A program made the translations under genes and the position numbers. Positions 34,052-44,000 of a stretch of 64,000 bases of DNA are shown here, piece after piece (positions within the stretch are counted from its first letter, which is position 1; each line of letters opens with the position of its first letter). Source of the DNA: an uncultured bacterium (GTDB lineage Bacteria > Vulcanimicrobiota > Xenobia > Xenobiales > Xenobiaceae); contig CAKUBG010000013.1 of the NCBI GenBank assembly GCA_934636825.1, positions 1-64,000 on the forward strand, read 5' to 3'. Under the pieces are notes generated by a model, which was not told the DNA's origin, ran no database searches, and was given only the letters and a program-made list of their open reading frames with translations.

Positions 34052-34765
34052 ATGTTGATAGGCTCTATTACCAATGCTGCCTCTGTGATTGTAGGCTCTG
34101 CTTTGGGACTGTTATTTAAAAAGGGTATCCCTCGCCATTTTAACAAAACGGTTATGGGAGGCTTAGCTCTGTGCCTTTTATTTATAGGCGTAAGCGGTTT
34201 GAATACCAGTAAGCAGCCCTTAGTGGTTATTATGTCTATGGTATTTGGAGCCTTTGTCGGTGAAGCTCTCCACTTAAATACGCGCTTGGAGCGTTTTGGA
34301 ACCGTGATCGGTCGAAAATTCGCTGGCAATGCTTCTGGTGAGGGTCATTCGTTTGCTCAGGGGTTTGCCTATGCTTCGATTTTTTATTGCATAGGTTCAA
34401 TGGCTGTAATGGGCGCTTTGCAAGACGGATTGCGCGGCGATCACACAATTCTGTTCGCCAAATCAGCTATTGACGTAACATCTTCTATATTTTTTGCTTC
34501 CACAATGGGGCCTGGTGTGGCTCTGTCGGCTGTGCCTATCTTTTTGGTAGAAGGTGGTATCGCAGCCAGCGCTGGTTTTATGGCTCCGTTTTTGACAGAA
34601 GCTTCCATAGGAGAACTTAATTGCGTTGGCTCTGTTATTGTTATGGGCATTGGTCTCAATATGCTGGATGTTACCAAATTGAAATTAGCCAACTACATTC
34701 CTGCTATGTTTTTCCCCTTTATTTTGTGCCCTTTATTCGATTTTATCGCTAAATTGTTAAATTAA
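34052..34765 (+). CDS. DUF554 (YdfK/YqgA-like) membrane protein
   Basis: 237 residues with about seven hydrophobic helices. Family pattern is clear: MLIGSITNAASVIVGSALG at the N-terminus, SMVFGAFVGEALHLNTRLE, FYCIGSMAVMGALQDGL, and the C-terminal GIGLNMLDVTKLKLANYIPA. Members are uncharacterised membrane proteins. It follows a terminator hairpin and precedes a strong promoter, so it is probably monocistronic. Confidence 0.9.
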   Translation: MLIGSITNAASVIVGSALGLLFKKGIPRHFNKTVMGGLALCLLFIGVSGLNTSKQPLVVIMSMVFGAFVGEALHLNTRLERFGTVIGRKFAGNASGEGHSFAQGFAYASIFYCIGSMAVMGALQDGLRGDHTILFAKSAIDVTSSIFFASTMGPGVALSAVPIFLVEGGIAASAGFMAPFLTEASIGELNCVGSVIVMGIGLNMLDVTKLKLANYIPAMFFPFILCPLFDFIAKLLN

Positions 34766-34823
34766 AACTGAAAGAGGGAAGGACTTAAAATCCTTTTTTT
34801 TGTAAAGTTTTTCCTGCTTTCTG

Positions 34824-34852
34824 TTGACTTCTTATCTCTTTGTGGTGATAAT
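34824..34852 (+). promoter_or_regulatory. Strong promoter before the gene at 34990
   Basis: TTGACT (34824-34829), 17-bp spacer, GATAAT (34847-34852). The boxes and spacing nearly match those of the three 78-residue genes (TTTACT, 17 bp, GATAAT). Transcription should start near 34860, leaving a leader of about 130 nt. Confidence 0.75.
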
Positions 34853-34989
34853 TGAGCCAAGGAATTAGAGGAGTCGGCAAATCCCAGAAAGTGGGATCTA
34901 TACCAGACTCAGAGGTGCTTGGCGTCGTCCCGGAGATCGATTTTATAGGGGGCGGGGCTCGCTTAAAACTTCAGATTGTTGAGGGTCAG

Positions 34990-36186
34990 ATGATTTCACA
35001 GCAAGTTAATAACAGTGTCAACATCCAGTCTGTACAAAGTGCGCAAATCTCCGGAGGAGCAAATGTAAGCGCAACCAAGGCTTTATCAGGTGTTACCAAA
35101 GGGCTTATCGGTTCAGTATCCGCTTCTTCCGTGTCCGGCTCCGGCGCCGGTGTAGAGGCTACAAGCAGTGTTTCTAACTTGTTGGGCTCTTCTTCTACTT
35201 CTCAAAGCGAAGGTACTTTCGCTACTCCAGCTCAAATGCAGCAGCAGCTTCAAGAACGCAATGAGACTGCCTTTAGTTTGAAAGATCCTCAGGGAGCAGC
35301 CAACTACTCTATAGAGCTTAAAGGTGACAATTACGAGTCCATTAGCGATTATGCTTCTGCTTGGACTAAAAAAGCTGCCAATGCTGCTTTGGCCGGTACT
35401 TCTGTCACAGCCAATGGTCAGGATCCCACGGCTGTGCGTAGCATGACCGACTTTGTCATGACCCCTGAAGCCGCCACCCAATATTACAAAGACGTAATTG
35501 GCATCAAGACTTATGGCTCTACTCCCAGCCAAAACGTACAGACTTGTGCTCCGAGTTGCTTCCAAGACGGCTCTCTCTTAGCCAGCATGGATAAATGGAA
35601 TGCTCAAATTCGTACCAATTTAGCTTCCAAAAATACTTTGCCTTCCAGTTTAACTGGTAGCAAAGATTCTGCCAGTGGTCTCACCTCTTACTTCCAGAAT
35701 ACCACTCCTTCTGTAAGCGATCATAAGAATGCTTTCAACGATTATAGCTATTCTTCTATGCTGTCTTCTTTGAATTCTAAAGACAATTTCTCCGTATTTA
35801 CCGACAATTCAATCGCTTATGAGGGCTTAACTTCTCTTTATCAAAACGGTACTATTTCTGATGGAACCAAGCTCAGTGACAATTCTGCTGTCGTTCCCGA
35901 GTTTGACTATTCCGAGTATATGCAACAAGTCCAAGATATGTATGGTCAGGGATACGATTCCATGATTTCCGATTACATGTCCGCTTGTGGTTTGAATGAC
36001 ACCCCCAGCATTAGTCCTGACGTGATGTCTGTGCAGAATTTGCAATCTACTGCTATGTCTACCAACGAGTTGGTAGTAAAGTACAACTCTGAAATGACTG
36101 ATGGTATTCTCTCTCTCTCCGAGTTGAAAGCTATGTATGAGAAAGCTTTATCTGCCAATGGTATCAGCGCTGCCCTTTTAGCCTAA
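34990..36186 (+). CDS. Ser/Thr/Asn/Gln-rich protein without export signal; unknown
   Basis: 398 residues from ATG 34990, preceded by GAGGG. A longer frame opens at TTG 34852, but that codon lies in the -10 box, so it cannot be the start. No signal peptide, no membrane helix and only two Cys (close together, CAPSC). Residues about 1-90 are low-complexity Ser/Ala/Gly/Val; the middle and C-terminal parts have Tyr/Asp-rich helices (EYMQQVQDMYGQGYDSMI) and end in a helix with Leu/Ala. Composition resembles proteins exported by signal-less routes or surface proteins, but I recognise no family. It is a single gene between a strong promoter and a strong terminator. Confidence 0.75.
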   Translation: MISQQVNNSVNIQSVQSAQISGGANVSATKALSGVTKGLIGSVSASSVSGSGAGVEATSSVSNLLGSSSTSQSEGTFATPAQMQQQLQERNETAFSLKDPQGAANYSIELKGDNYESISDYASAWTKKAANAALAGTSVTANGQDPTAVRSMTDFVMTPEAATQYYKDVIGIKTYGSTPSQNVQTCAPSCFQDGSLLASMDKWNAQIRTNLASKNTLPSSLTGSKDSASGLTSYFQNTTPSVSDHKNAFNDYSYSSMLSSLNSKDNFSVFTDNSIAYEGLTSLYQNGTISDGTKLSDNSAVVPEFDYSEYMQQVQDMYGQGYDSMISDYMSACGLNDTPSISPDVMSVQNLQSTAMSTNELVVKYNSEMTDGILSLSELKAMYEKALSANGISAALLA

Positions 36187-36221
36187 GTAAGCGCCTAGCC
36201 CAGTTAAAAATATTAGCCAGT

Positions 36222-36275
36222 AACCGGCCTCGCTTTCTTCTAATAATTAGAGGAGCGAGGCCGGTTCTTTTTATT
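36222..36275 (+). terminator. Strong terminator of the gene at 34990
   Basis: A 13-bp perfect outer stem (36222-36234 with 36254-36266), extended by partial inner pairing, followed by CTTTTTATT. Located 36 bp after the stop. Confidence 0.92.
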
Positions 36276-36280
36276 TGTTG

Positions 36281-36964
36281 TCAATTGTTTGTTGTTTGGT
36301 TGGGCTCAAATTTAAGGCAACACATCAGTCGTCCACAAGCACCTGACACTTTGCCTGGATTGAGAGGCATCTTTTGATTTTTGGCCATTTTTATAGATAC
36401 TGAAGAAAAATCACGCAGCCACGCAGAACAGCATAAGTTGCGTCCGCAAACGCCTCGCCCTCCCATTAAAATAGCTCTGTCGCGTGGTCCTATCTGGCGC
36501 AATTCTATGCGCATTTTAAATTTTGAAGCCAAATCGTGAACCAAAGCTCTGAAGTCAACTCTTTGCTCAGCATAAAACTCTATAACAATTCTGCTGCCAT
36601 CTAAAGTTATGGAAGCTGAGAGCACTTGCATGGACAGTTTGTGAAATTCTACACGTTCTTTAACTACTTTTAGAGCTTGATTTCCTTGTAGTTCTCGCTC
36701 TTTGGCCAAAATGATATCTTCTTTGGAAGCTTGGCCAACTATTATGCTGGGCATGCTTGGATTGGCAGCGGAGACCAGAGCGGCTGTGCAATTAGGTGAA
36801 GCGCTACTCAGCACTGGAGGAGAGTCGGTAATTATGCCCAGTTCTCTTCCTCTCGCTCCTTCGACGATTACTTTTTGGCCAGGACTATATTCAGCTCCGT
36901 TGATAGCTTCGAAAAAAATTGGGGCTTTAGCAGCCGACACGCTGACTTCATAATATTTTTTCAT
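36281..36964 (-). CDS. RicT/YaaT-like PSP1-domain protein
   Basis: 227 residues. The PSP1 C-terminal domain is clear: IGPRDRAILMGGRGVCGRNL, then CCSAWLRDFSSVSIKMAK, and GKVSGACGRLMCCLKFE. The clustered Cys bind iron-sulfur clusters in the RicAFT complex of Bacillus, which affects RNA maturation and phosphorelay. No RicA or RicF gene is nearby. The N-terminal segment (YYEVSVSAAKAPIFFEAI) is the usual beta domain. Its 3' end is only 6 bp from the strong terminator hairpin of the convergent gene, which may also help stop this transcript. Confidence 0.9.
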   Translation of the reverse strand: MKKYYEVSVSAAKAPIFFEAINGAEYSPGQKVIVEGARGRELGIITDSPPVLSSASPNCTAALVSAANPSMPSIIVGQASKEDIILAKERELQGNQALKVVKERVEFHKLSMQVLSASITLDGSRIVIEFYAEQRVDFRALVHDLASKFKMRIELRQIGPRDRAILMGGRGVCGRNLCCSAWLRDFSSVSIKMAKNQKMPLNPGKVSGACGRLMCCLKFEPNQTTNN

Positions 36965-37101
36965 AGATAAAATCCTTTTTGCTCGCTCGGCTTCGCCGTA
37001 TGCAAATTAACTCCCCGTATTTTTTTGCGAGTAGCATTGACTCCACATTCCAAATAGTGAAGCAAGGGGCTTTGCGTCGGTGTGTGGTAAAATATGGCCG
37101 C

Positions 37102-37107
37102 TATAAT
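37102..37107 (+). promoter_or_regulatory. -10 box of the pepF-like gene
   Basis: TATAAT 20 bp before the GTG start; the ribosome site AAGGAGG lies between them at 37113-37119. The leader would be very short. No clear -35 at 17 bp. Confidence 0.45.
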
Positions 37108-37127
37108 ATTTCAAGGAGGCTTGTCCT

Positions 37128-39101
37128 GTGAATAAATATGCAGCTTATGCCGCCATTGCCCTTGTTTTGGCTCTAGGCGCTCCCTCATTTGCCGCTCCCA
37201 ATTCTCCCCAAAAATCTCCCAAAGCCGGGGTGGTAAGCGTGAATACTTTCGTTCCCGATTCCAATATGTCTAGGAGCAACATTCCTGATCGCTATAAGTG
37301 GAATTTGTCTGCTCTTTTTAAAACTGAAGCCGATTTTGAGAATGCTTTGGCTCAAACCAAAATAGGTATTGATTCTATCGTGGCTTACAAAGGCAAACTG
37401 AGTGACAGTGAAGCTCTGTTCAATTGTATGCAAGCTTATTTCAATACACGTCGCTTGGCCAACAGTGTAACTTTGTATAGTAATTTGCGTCTCACTACAG
37501 ATTTGCGCGATGCCAAGCTTCAAGATATGGACGCCAGAGCTCAGGCCGCCATGCGCAGCTTTATGGCCAATACCGCTTTCATTCGTGACGAATTGTTAAA
37601 GATCGATTCTTCAGTTATTGATAAAGCTGTGGCTGCTCATCCTGTAATGAAAGAATATCTGCCTTGGATTGAGGGAGCTCGTCGCCGTAAAGCACATATC
37701 TTATCTCCTGAAGAAGAGCGCATCCTCTCTTTGGCTGGCGACAACCAGTTGGCTGAAATCGACTTAAACGAACTGCCTTCCGATTTCGAAAAGACTTTCC
37801 AGTCCCTTTATTCTGATATTAAGTTGCCCGTCATTAAGGATGAAAATGGCAAAGATGTACAACTGACTTTTTCTAATTATGCCAAATACAGAGCCAGTAA
37901 AGATCGTCGGGTACGTAAAGATACGGTAGAAAAATTCTTTGGAGCTTTGAACGATTATCGTAATACCTTCGCTTCTATTATGGCCGGCCAAGTGCATTTT
38001 TCTTCATTCTTGGCTCAGTCTCGTGGTTACGATTCCGCTTTGCAAGCTTATTTAGATAAAGACAATATCCCTGAACAAGTTTATCGCAACGTGGTCAATA
38101 CTGTAAAATCAAACACTGCTCCTTTGCACCGCTATATCAGCTTGCGCAAGAAGTTGATGGGACTTAACGATATCCATCTTTACGATCTCTATACTCCTTT
38201 GGTTCCAGCAGTCAGTCGTGATATCTCTTACGAAGAAGCTTGCAAGATTGTACCCAAAGCTTTAGCTCCTTTGGGCGACAAGTATGTAAAATCTTTGACT
38301 TACGGCTTAGATTTGAAAAATGGTTGGGTCGATGTCTATCCTCATGCCGACAAAGACAGCGGGGCCAGTTGCGCTAGCATTTATGGCTGCCATCCTTTTG
38401 TTAAATTAAATTACATGAATTCTTTCGACGACATGTCGACTGTAGCTCATGAATTCGGACACGCCATGCATAGCACCTTAAACTATGCCAACCAAACCTA
38501 TAGCACTTCTGGATACGTACCTTTCGTAGCTGAAGTAGCCTCTACTTGCAACGAAAAATTCTTATCCGATTATTTAATCGCCAATGCCAAAGACGATGCT
38601 GAAAAGCTCTATCTTATAAACGAAATGCTTGATGGCATTCGCTCTACTATTTATCGTCAGGCTTTGTTTGCCGATTTTGAGTTGCGTATCCATGAAGCCA
38701 GTGAAAAAGGACAGACGCTTACGGCTGATTTCCTTAATAAAACTTACGCTGATTTAGTACGTGATTACTATGGCCCTGAGTTTACTATCGATGCCAATGA
38801 CGGCATTGAGTGGGCCTATATACCTCACTTGTACTATAAATTCTATGTTTTCTCTTATGCTGCTGGTATGTCCAGTGGTATAGCTATTGCTGAAAAAGTA
38901 CACAACGAAGGTGCTCCGGCTCGCGACGCCTATTTGAAGATGCTTTCCAGCAGCGTTTCGACACCTCCAGTGGACATTTTGAAAATTGCCGGTGTAGATT
39001 TAACTAAGCCTGATGCCATTAAAGCCGCTACTGATCTTATGGATCAGCTTTTAGACGAAATGGAAGCTATTTTAGTAAAACAAAATAAGTTGAAAAAGTA
39101 A
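37128..39101 (+). CDS. pepF: Exported M3 oligoendopeptidase F
   Basis: 657 residues, GTG start with AAGGAGG 8 bp upstream. A signal peptide (MNKYAAYAAIALVLALGA..., ending SFAA) is unusual for PepF, which is mostly cytosolic. The mature part begins like PepF (IPDRYKWNLSALFKTEADFE) and carries the zinc site in TVAHEFGHAMHSTLNYA with a downstream Glu in FVAEVASTCNEKF. C-terminal helices with EWAYIPHLYYKFYVFSYA are typical. PepF cleaves oligopeptides of about 7-17 residues. Export suggests nutrient peptide digestion in the periplasm; a POT peptide transporter is encoded at 57867-59471. Confidence 0.93.
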   Translation: MNKYAAYAAIALVLALGAPSFAAPNSPQKSPKAGVVSVNTFVPDSNMSRSNIPDRYKWNLSALFKTEADFENALAQTKIGIDSIVAYKGKLSDSEALFNCMQAYFNTRRLANSVTLYSNLRLTTDLRDAKLQDMDARAQAAMRSFMANTAFIRDELLKIDSSVIDKAVAAHPVMKEYLPWIEGARRRKAHILSPEEERILSLAGDNQLAEIDLNELPSDFEKTFQSLYSDIKLPVIKDENGKDVQLTFSNYAKYRASKDRRVRKDTVEKFFGALNDYRNTFASIMAGQVHFSSFLAQSRGYDSALQAYLDKDNIPEQVYRNVVNTVKSNTAPLHRYISLRKKLMGLNDIHLYDLYTPLVPAVSRDISYEEACKIVPKALAPLGDKYVKSLTYGLDLKNGWVDVYPHADKDSGASCASIYGCHPFVKLNYMNSFDDMSTVAHEFGHAMHSTLNYANQTYSTSGYVPFVAEVASTCNEKFLSDYLIANAKDDAEKLYLINEMLDGIRSTIYRQALFADFELRIHEASEKGQTLTADFLNKTYADLVRDYYGPEFTIDANDGIEWAYIPHLYYKFYVFSYAAGMSSGIAIAEKVHNEGAPARDAYLKMLSSSVSTPPVDILKIAGVDLTKPDAIKAATDLMDQLLDEMEAILVKQNKLKK

Positions 39102-39141
39102 CTTTTATTCGTTCTGCTCAATAGGGGCTATATAAAATAAC

Positions 39142-39185
39142 AAGGCAGACTCTCTACCAAAAGTGAGTCTGCCTTATTTATTTTT
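39142..39185. terminator. Bidirectional terminator between convergent genes
   Basis: A perfect 11-bp stem (39142-39152 with 39165-39175) with T-rich sequence on both outer sides (ATTTATTTTTTT on plus, TTGTTATTTT on minus). It serves pepF and the opposite-strand gene at 39201. Confidence 0.88.
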
Positions 39186-39200
39186 TTATGTGTTGAAAAA

Positions 39201-40673
39201 CTACTTTTGGGTAGCGCCCACTTTATATTGGTACAACTGAGAATCCAACTCAAAGCTTTGGCTTTGCGGATTATAAAGTTCGCGTCCTATTTCGCCAAAA
39301 TTGGGAGCGTAGTAAGTACGGAAAGAGCCCTCTTTAAGCTTATCTTTTTCTGTACCGTAGTAAGTTACGCGTAAACAATTTTGGTAATCTCCCACTGCAG
39401 TATTGACATTATAGAGATCCGATTCAACTTTATACCATCTATTATCAAATAAATAGGGTTTGTCCGGATAAGCCAGAGGAGGAATAAGCAATACTAAACT
39501 GTTGCCTTCTGTAGTTTTATAAAGGCGCATGCAAGCTTGGCTTTCGGCATCGATAAAATCTAGGCCTTGAAGTCCGTCCTTATTTGGGGAAAGCAACTCT
39601 GTGGGATTCTTGAGATCGGAAGCAGCGTCGTAACGCAACCAATTCACCTTTATGTAATCAAAAGGCTGCTGGTGCTCGTAATTATAGAATCTAAAGCAAT
39701 TAGTAATATTTTCTTTTTTCAACCCTTCCGGTACAGGAACAGAGAAAGATTTGGAAGTTAAGTTGGGAGCTGGCAAATAAACTCCTATTTGAGGTTCCAG
39801 AGGAGTTGCGTCTAAGGAAGGGCGGTTAGTCGTTTCATAAGCAGCTAAAATGTTGCGCGGGTAAAAATCTTTTGTCTCGGGATTGTAGCTAAAAGCTAAA
39901 ACTTCGCCGAGCTTGGGAGCATAGAAACTGACGCTTGAACCTTGGGCCAGCTCTTTGGTCTTTCCATATACGCATACCATTTGGCAATTTCTGAAAATAC
40001 CGGCCGGAGTTGTTACAGTATAAAGATTGTGGGCTGTTCGGTAAAAGAGTCCTTTGAATTCGAAAATCTTCCCTGCTTGGGCACTGGGAGGCACTTCGCA
40101 ACAGACGATATTGTCGCCATCGACGAAATGATCGTCTGTAAATACGCAACCGGTCTCTTTCTCAAAACGAGTAAAACCTTCGCCGCTGATTATGGGAACT
40201 TCGTAAGGGTAAGATACTGAATCTGTTTTTGTGTGACGGAAAAACTCGTAATGGCGATAGCAACGCACGTCTTGTTTCTCTTGATCCAGGCGATTTGTGA
40301 AGATGTAACGTCGGAAAGCCAATATACTGTTCTGCGGATCTTTACTATTATAAGTGCTTTGTCCTGGAAAAAGAAAAGTTTTGCTTACAAGGCTGCTGTC
40401 TTCCATATAGGCGGCTGTATTACACACCGAAGCTGGAGAGTCTGTTTGCTCTTGCACTGCGTGATCGGCTTCTGTAGAAGATGGATATTTACGGAAGCTT
40501 TCCGTTTGGGGAACGGCGTCGGCAGCTGCCGCTTGAACTTGGGAAATGGAATTTCCCGGCCCTGAAACGGCCCAAACTGGAGTCGTCAGTGGCCAGCTTA
40601 GACAAGCGGAAGTTCCTATGACAGCTACTGTTATAAATATGCTGTTCTTTATCGTCGAGTATTTTCTGTGCAT
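39201..40673 (-). CDS. Exported protein with two repeated beta domains
   Basis: 490 residues. Signal peptide at about 12-35 (FITVAVIGTSACLSWPL, then VWA). After a variable linker rich in Ser/Ala/Gln, two homologous domains occupy about 150-290 and 345-485. Each has FxFxGLFYR/LFDNRWYKV, then NLYTVTTPAGIFRNCQMVC or DLYNVNTAVGDYQNCLRVT, then a YYAP..GEI element (VSFYAPKLGEVLAF and RTYYAPNFGEIGRE) and a closing 'YN..' turn. This layout resembles the beta domains of lipoproteins with a 'vpaG.f.n...v....YYApG.G.V' signature found in several phyla. No enzyme motif and no known partner. Confidence 0.7.
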   Translation of the reverse strand: MHRKYSTIKNSIFITVAVIGTSACLSWPLTTPVWAVSGPGNSISQVQAAAADAVPQTESFRKYPSSTEADHAVQEQTDSPASVCNTAAYMEDSSLVSKTFLFPGQSTYNSKDPQNSILAFRRYIFTNRLDQEKQDVRCYRHYEFFRHTKTDSVSYPYEVPIISGEGFTRFEKETGCVFTDDHFVDGDNIVCCEVPPSAQAGKIFEFKGLFYRTAHNLYTVTTPAGIFRNCQMVCVYGKTKELAQGSSVSFYAPKLGEVLAFSYNPETKDFYPRNILAAYETTNRPSLDATPLEPQIGVYLPAPNLTSKSFSVPVPEGLKKENITNCFRFYNYEHQQPFDYIKVNWLRYDAASDLKNPTELLSPNKDGLQGLDFIDAESQACMRLYKTTEGNSLVLLIPPLAYPDKPYLFDNRWYKVESDLYNVNTAVGDYQNCLRVTYYGTEKDKLKEGSFRTYYAPNFGEIGRELYNPQSQSFELDSQLYQYKVGATQK

Positions 40674-41004
40674 ATGCTTTTTATGGTGCCTCTTTCTTCG
40701 CCGACCGTCGGCATACTGTAAGTGTTAAATTCTTTGAGTGTTGGCAAATTGCTATAAGTCGATCCAAAAATCTTCTTTTATTTTATTTTTTTAGGTAAAG
40801 CTGATAAACAATGGCTTTCAAGTTAATTTTCTACTCATAAAGGAAACTAACTCAGAAAACGTGAACGCACCACACGGTTTGGGACTGCGGCTGGCTTGTT
40901 GTGCTCTGTCAAGTCTTTGTTGCCTGACTTGCGGGGGGTCTTCAACCAGTTAGTTAATAGCGGTTCTCAATGTTTTCCGTTCTCGAAAGGAGCCTCATTA
41001 CGCA
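40674..41004. other. Intergenic region before the PFOR gene
   Basis: 331 bp between divergent genes; no coding region seen. AAAGGAG (about 40987-40993) is the ribosome site for the PFOR gene. A TATAAG-like -10 lies near 40754 on the plus strand with only a weak -35 (TTCTTT) at 17 bp. A highly expressed gene is expected to have a better promoter, so another sigma factor or activator is possible. Confidence 0.5.
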
Positions 41005-44000
41005 ATGGGTAATGTGAATGTCGCTAAGGCGATTATGGACGCCAATGAAGCTACCGCCGATGTAGCTTTTAGACTTAGTGAAGTTTGCGCAATCTATCCT
41101 ATTACTCCCTCTTCTCCTATGGGCGAATTCGCCGATCAGTGGAGCGCTGAGGGCCGTAAGAATTTATGGGGAGCTATTCCTCACATCCAGGAAATGGAAT
41201 CTGAAGGCGGCGCTGCCGGTGCTGTGCATGGTGCTTTGCAAAGCGGTGCTTTGACTACCACCTTTACAGCTAGCCAAGGCTTGCTGCTCATGATCCCCAA
41301 CATGTACAAAATCGCCGGCGAGCTTACCAGCGCTGTTTTCCACATCGCTGCTCGTTCTCTGGCTGCTCAGGGCTTGTCCATCTTCGGCGACCACGCTGAC
41401 GTAATGGCTTGCCGCGCTACCGGCTTTGCTATGCTCTTCTCCAATTCGGTACAAGAAGCTACTGACATGGCCGCTATCGCTCACGCTGCTACTTTAGAGA
41501 GCCGCGTGCCTTTCATTCACGCCTTTGACGGTTTCCGTACTTCCCACGAAGTAAACACCATCGAGCGCATTTCTGACGATGTACTCCGTGAGCTCATTCC
41601 CGATTCTTTGGTTCACGCTCACCGCGCTCGCGCTCTCAATCCCAACAAGCCTTTCATTCGCGGTACTGCCCAAAACGCAGATATCTACTTCCAGGGCCGC
41701 GAAGCTGCCAACCCCTACTATTTGAAGACCCCCGGCATTGTTGCCAAATTGATGAAACGCTTTGGCGAACTCACCGGCCGTCACTACAACCTCTTTGAGT
41801 ACCATGGTCACCCCGAAGCTGAAGAAGTCGTCGTCCTTATGGGCTCCGGCGTTTCTGTTGTTCGCGGCACCTTGGACAAATTATTAGCTGAAGGCAAGAA
41901 AGTTGGCGTCGTAACCGCCCGCTTGTATCGTCCTTTCGATGCTAAGTCCTTCATTGAAGCCGTTCCCGCCACCGTAAAGACCATCGGCGTTTTGGATCGT
42001 ACCAAAGAGCCCGGCAGCGCTGGCGAGCCTCTTTATCAAGATGTTGTTACCGCCGTTATGGAAAATATGGAAGGCGGCAAGGGCAAGTTCGCTGTATTGC
42101 CTCGCGTTATTGGCGGTCGTTATGGTCTTTCTTCTAAAGACTTCACTCCCGCTATGGTTTGCGGCGTATACAACGAGTTGGCTAAAGCTGAGCCTAAGCG
42201 CAGCTTTACTGTCGGTATTCACGACGATGTTACCAACTTGAGCATTGATTATGATGCCAACTGGATCAGCGAACCCGAAGGCACTGTAAGAGCTATGTTC
42301 TACGGTTTGGGCTCCGATGGTACCGTAGGTGCTAACAAAAACTCCATTAAGATTATCGGTCACGACACCGACAACTATGCTCAGGGCTACTTCGTCTACG
42401 ACTCCAAGAAGTCCGGCGGTTTGACCGTTTCTCACTTGCGCTTCGGTCCTAAGCCCATTGACGCTCCCTTCCTCATTCAGCGCGCCAGCTTCATTGGCGT
42501 ACACCTCTTCGAGTTCTTGGAGAGCTACGATGTTTTGAAGCAAGCTGAAGAAGGTGGCGTATTCCTCCTCAACAGTCCTTTCTCCAAGGACGAAGTTTGG
42601 GATCAGCTTCCTGCCGAAGTTCAGGAGACTATCTTAGCCAAACACCTTAAATTCTACGTTATCGACGCTTTGACTGTGGCTCACAATGCCGGTATGGGCA
42701 ACCGCATCAATACCGTCATGCAGACCGCCTTCTTTGCTATCAGTGGCGTGTTGCCTCGCGAAGAAGCTATCGAGCACATTAAAGCCAGCATTAAGAAGGC
42801 TTACAGCAAGAAAGGCCAAGAAGTTGTAGCTAAGAACTGGGCTGCCGTAGACAACAGCTTAGCCGCTTTGCATCAGGTAGAGACCGAAGGCCGCAAGGTT
42901 ACCGGTCACCATCGCAAGCCTTTGGTATCCGACGAAGCTCCTGAGTTCGTCAAGAAAGTTACTGCCGTAATGATGGCTCAGCGTGGCGACGAACTTCCCG
43001 TCAGCGCTATTCCTGATGACGGCACTTGGCCCAGCGGCACCACTCGTTGGGAAAAACGCAATATCGCTTCCGAAGTTCCCAGCTGGGATCCCGCTAAGTG
43101 CATTCAGTGCGGTAAGTGCGTTATGGTTTGCCCTCATGGCGTCATTCGCTCTCGCCTCATCACCAACGAAGACGCTGCCAAAGCTCCCGAGAGCTTCAAG
43201 CTCGCCGAAGCTAAAGGTTTTGTTGGTTACAAAGACTACAAGTTCAGCATGCAGATTTCCGTTGAAGACTGCACCGGCTGCACTCTGTGCGTAGGCGTTT
43301 GCCCCGCCAAAGAAAAAGCTCTCACCATGGTTCCTCAGCGTCCTCTCCGCGAAGAAGGTCGCAAAAACTGGAAGTTCTTCCTCGATTTACCTGACTTGGG
43401 TGGCGACTTGAAGCGCACTATGGTTAAGAACGTACAGTTGCTTCCTCCTATGTTCGAGTTCTCCGGCGCCTGCGCTGGTTGCGGTGAGACTCCTTACGTG
43501 AAGATGGTCAGCCAGCTCTTCGGCGATAGAGCCATGATTGCCAACGCTACTGGTTGCTCTTCCATCTATGGCGGCAACTTGCCCACCACTCCTTGGTGCA
43601 CCAACAAAGACGGACGCGGCCCTGCTTGGTCCAACTCCCTCTTCGAAGATAACGCCGAGTTCGGTTTGGGTATGCGTGTAGCCGTAGACCAGAAGGCCGA
43701 ATATGCCCGTCAGCTCCTTACCGAAGCTAAGGACAAGATCGATCCCGAAGTTTACGAAGGATTGATGGCTGTTGAGCCCGCTACTCCCGAGAATATCGCT
43801 AAGAAACGCGCTTTACTCGATAAGCTGGCTGAAAAAGTAAAAGGCTGCGATTGCGCTTGCGCCAGAGAGCTCGAGTCCGTTATGGACGCTTTGATTCCTC
43901 GTTCAGTGTGGATCATCGGTGGTGACGGTTGGGCTTATGACATCGGTTACGGCGGGTTGGATCACGTTTTGGCCCAGGGCAAGAACGTCAACGTCCTCGT

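Noticed and set aside
34852..34989. TTG start at 34852 for the Ser/Thr-rich protein
   Set aside because: The codon overlaps the -10 box of a strong promoter, so it would not be transcribed; ATG 34990 has a GAGGG just upstream.
41884..42543. 219-codon minus-strand open frame inside the PFOR gene
   Set aside because: It is a shadow caused by the C-rich codon use of a highly conserved enzyme; no SD or recognisable protein.
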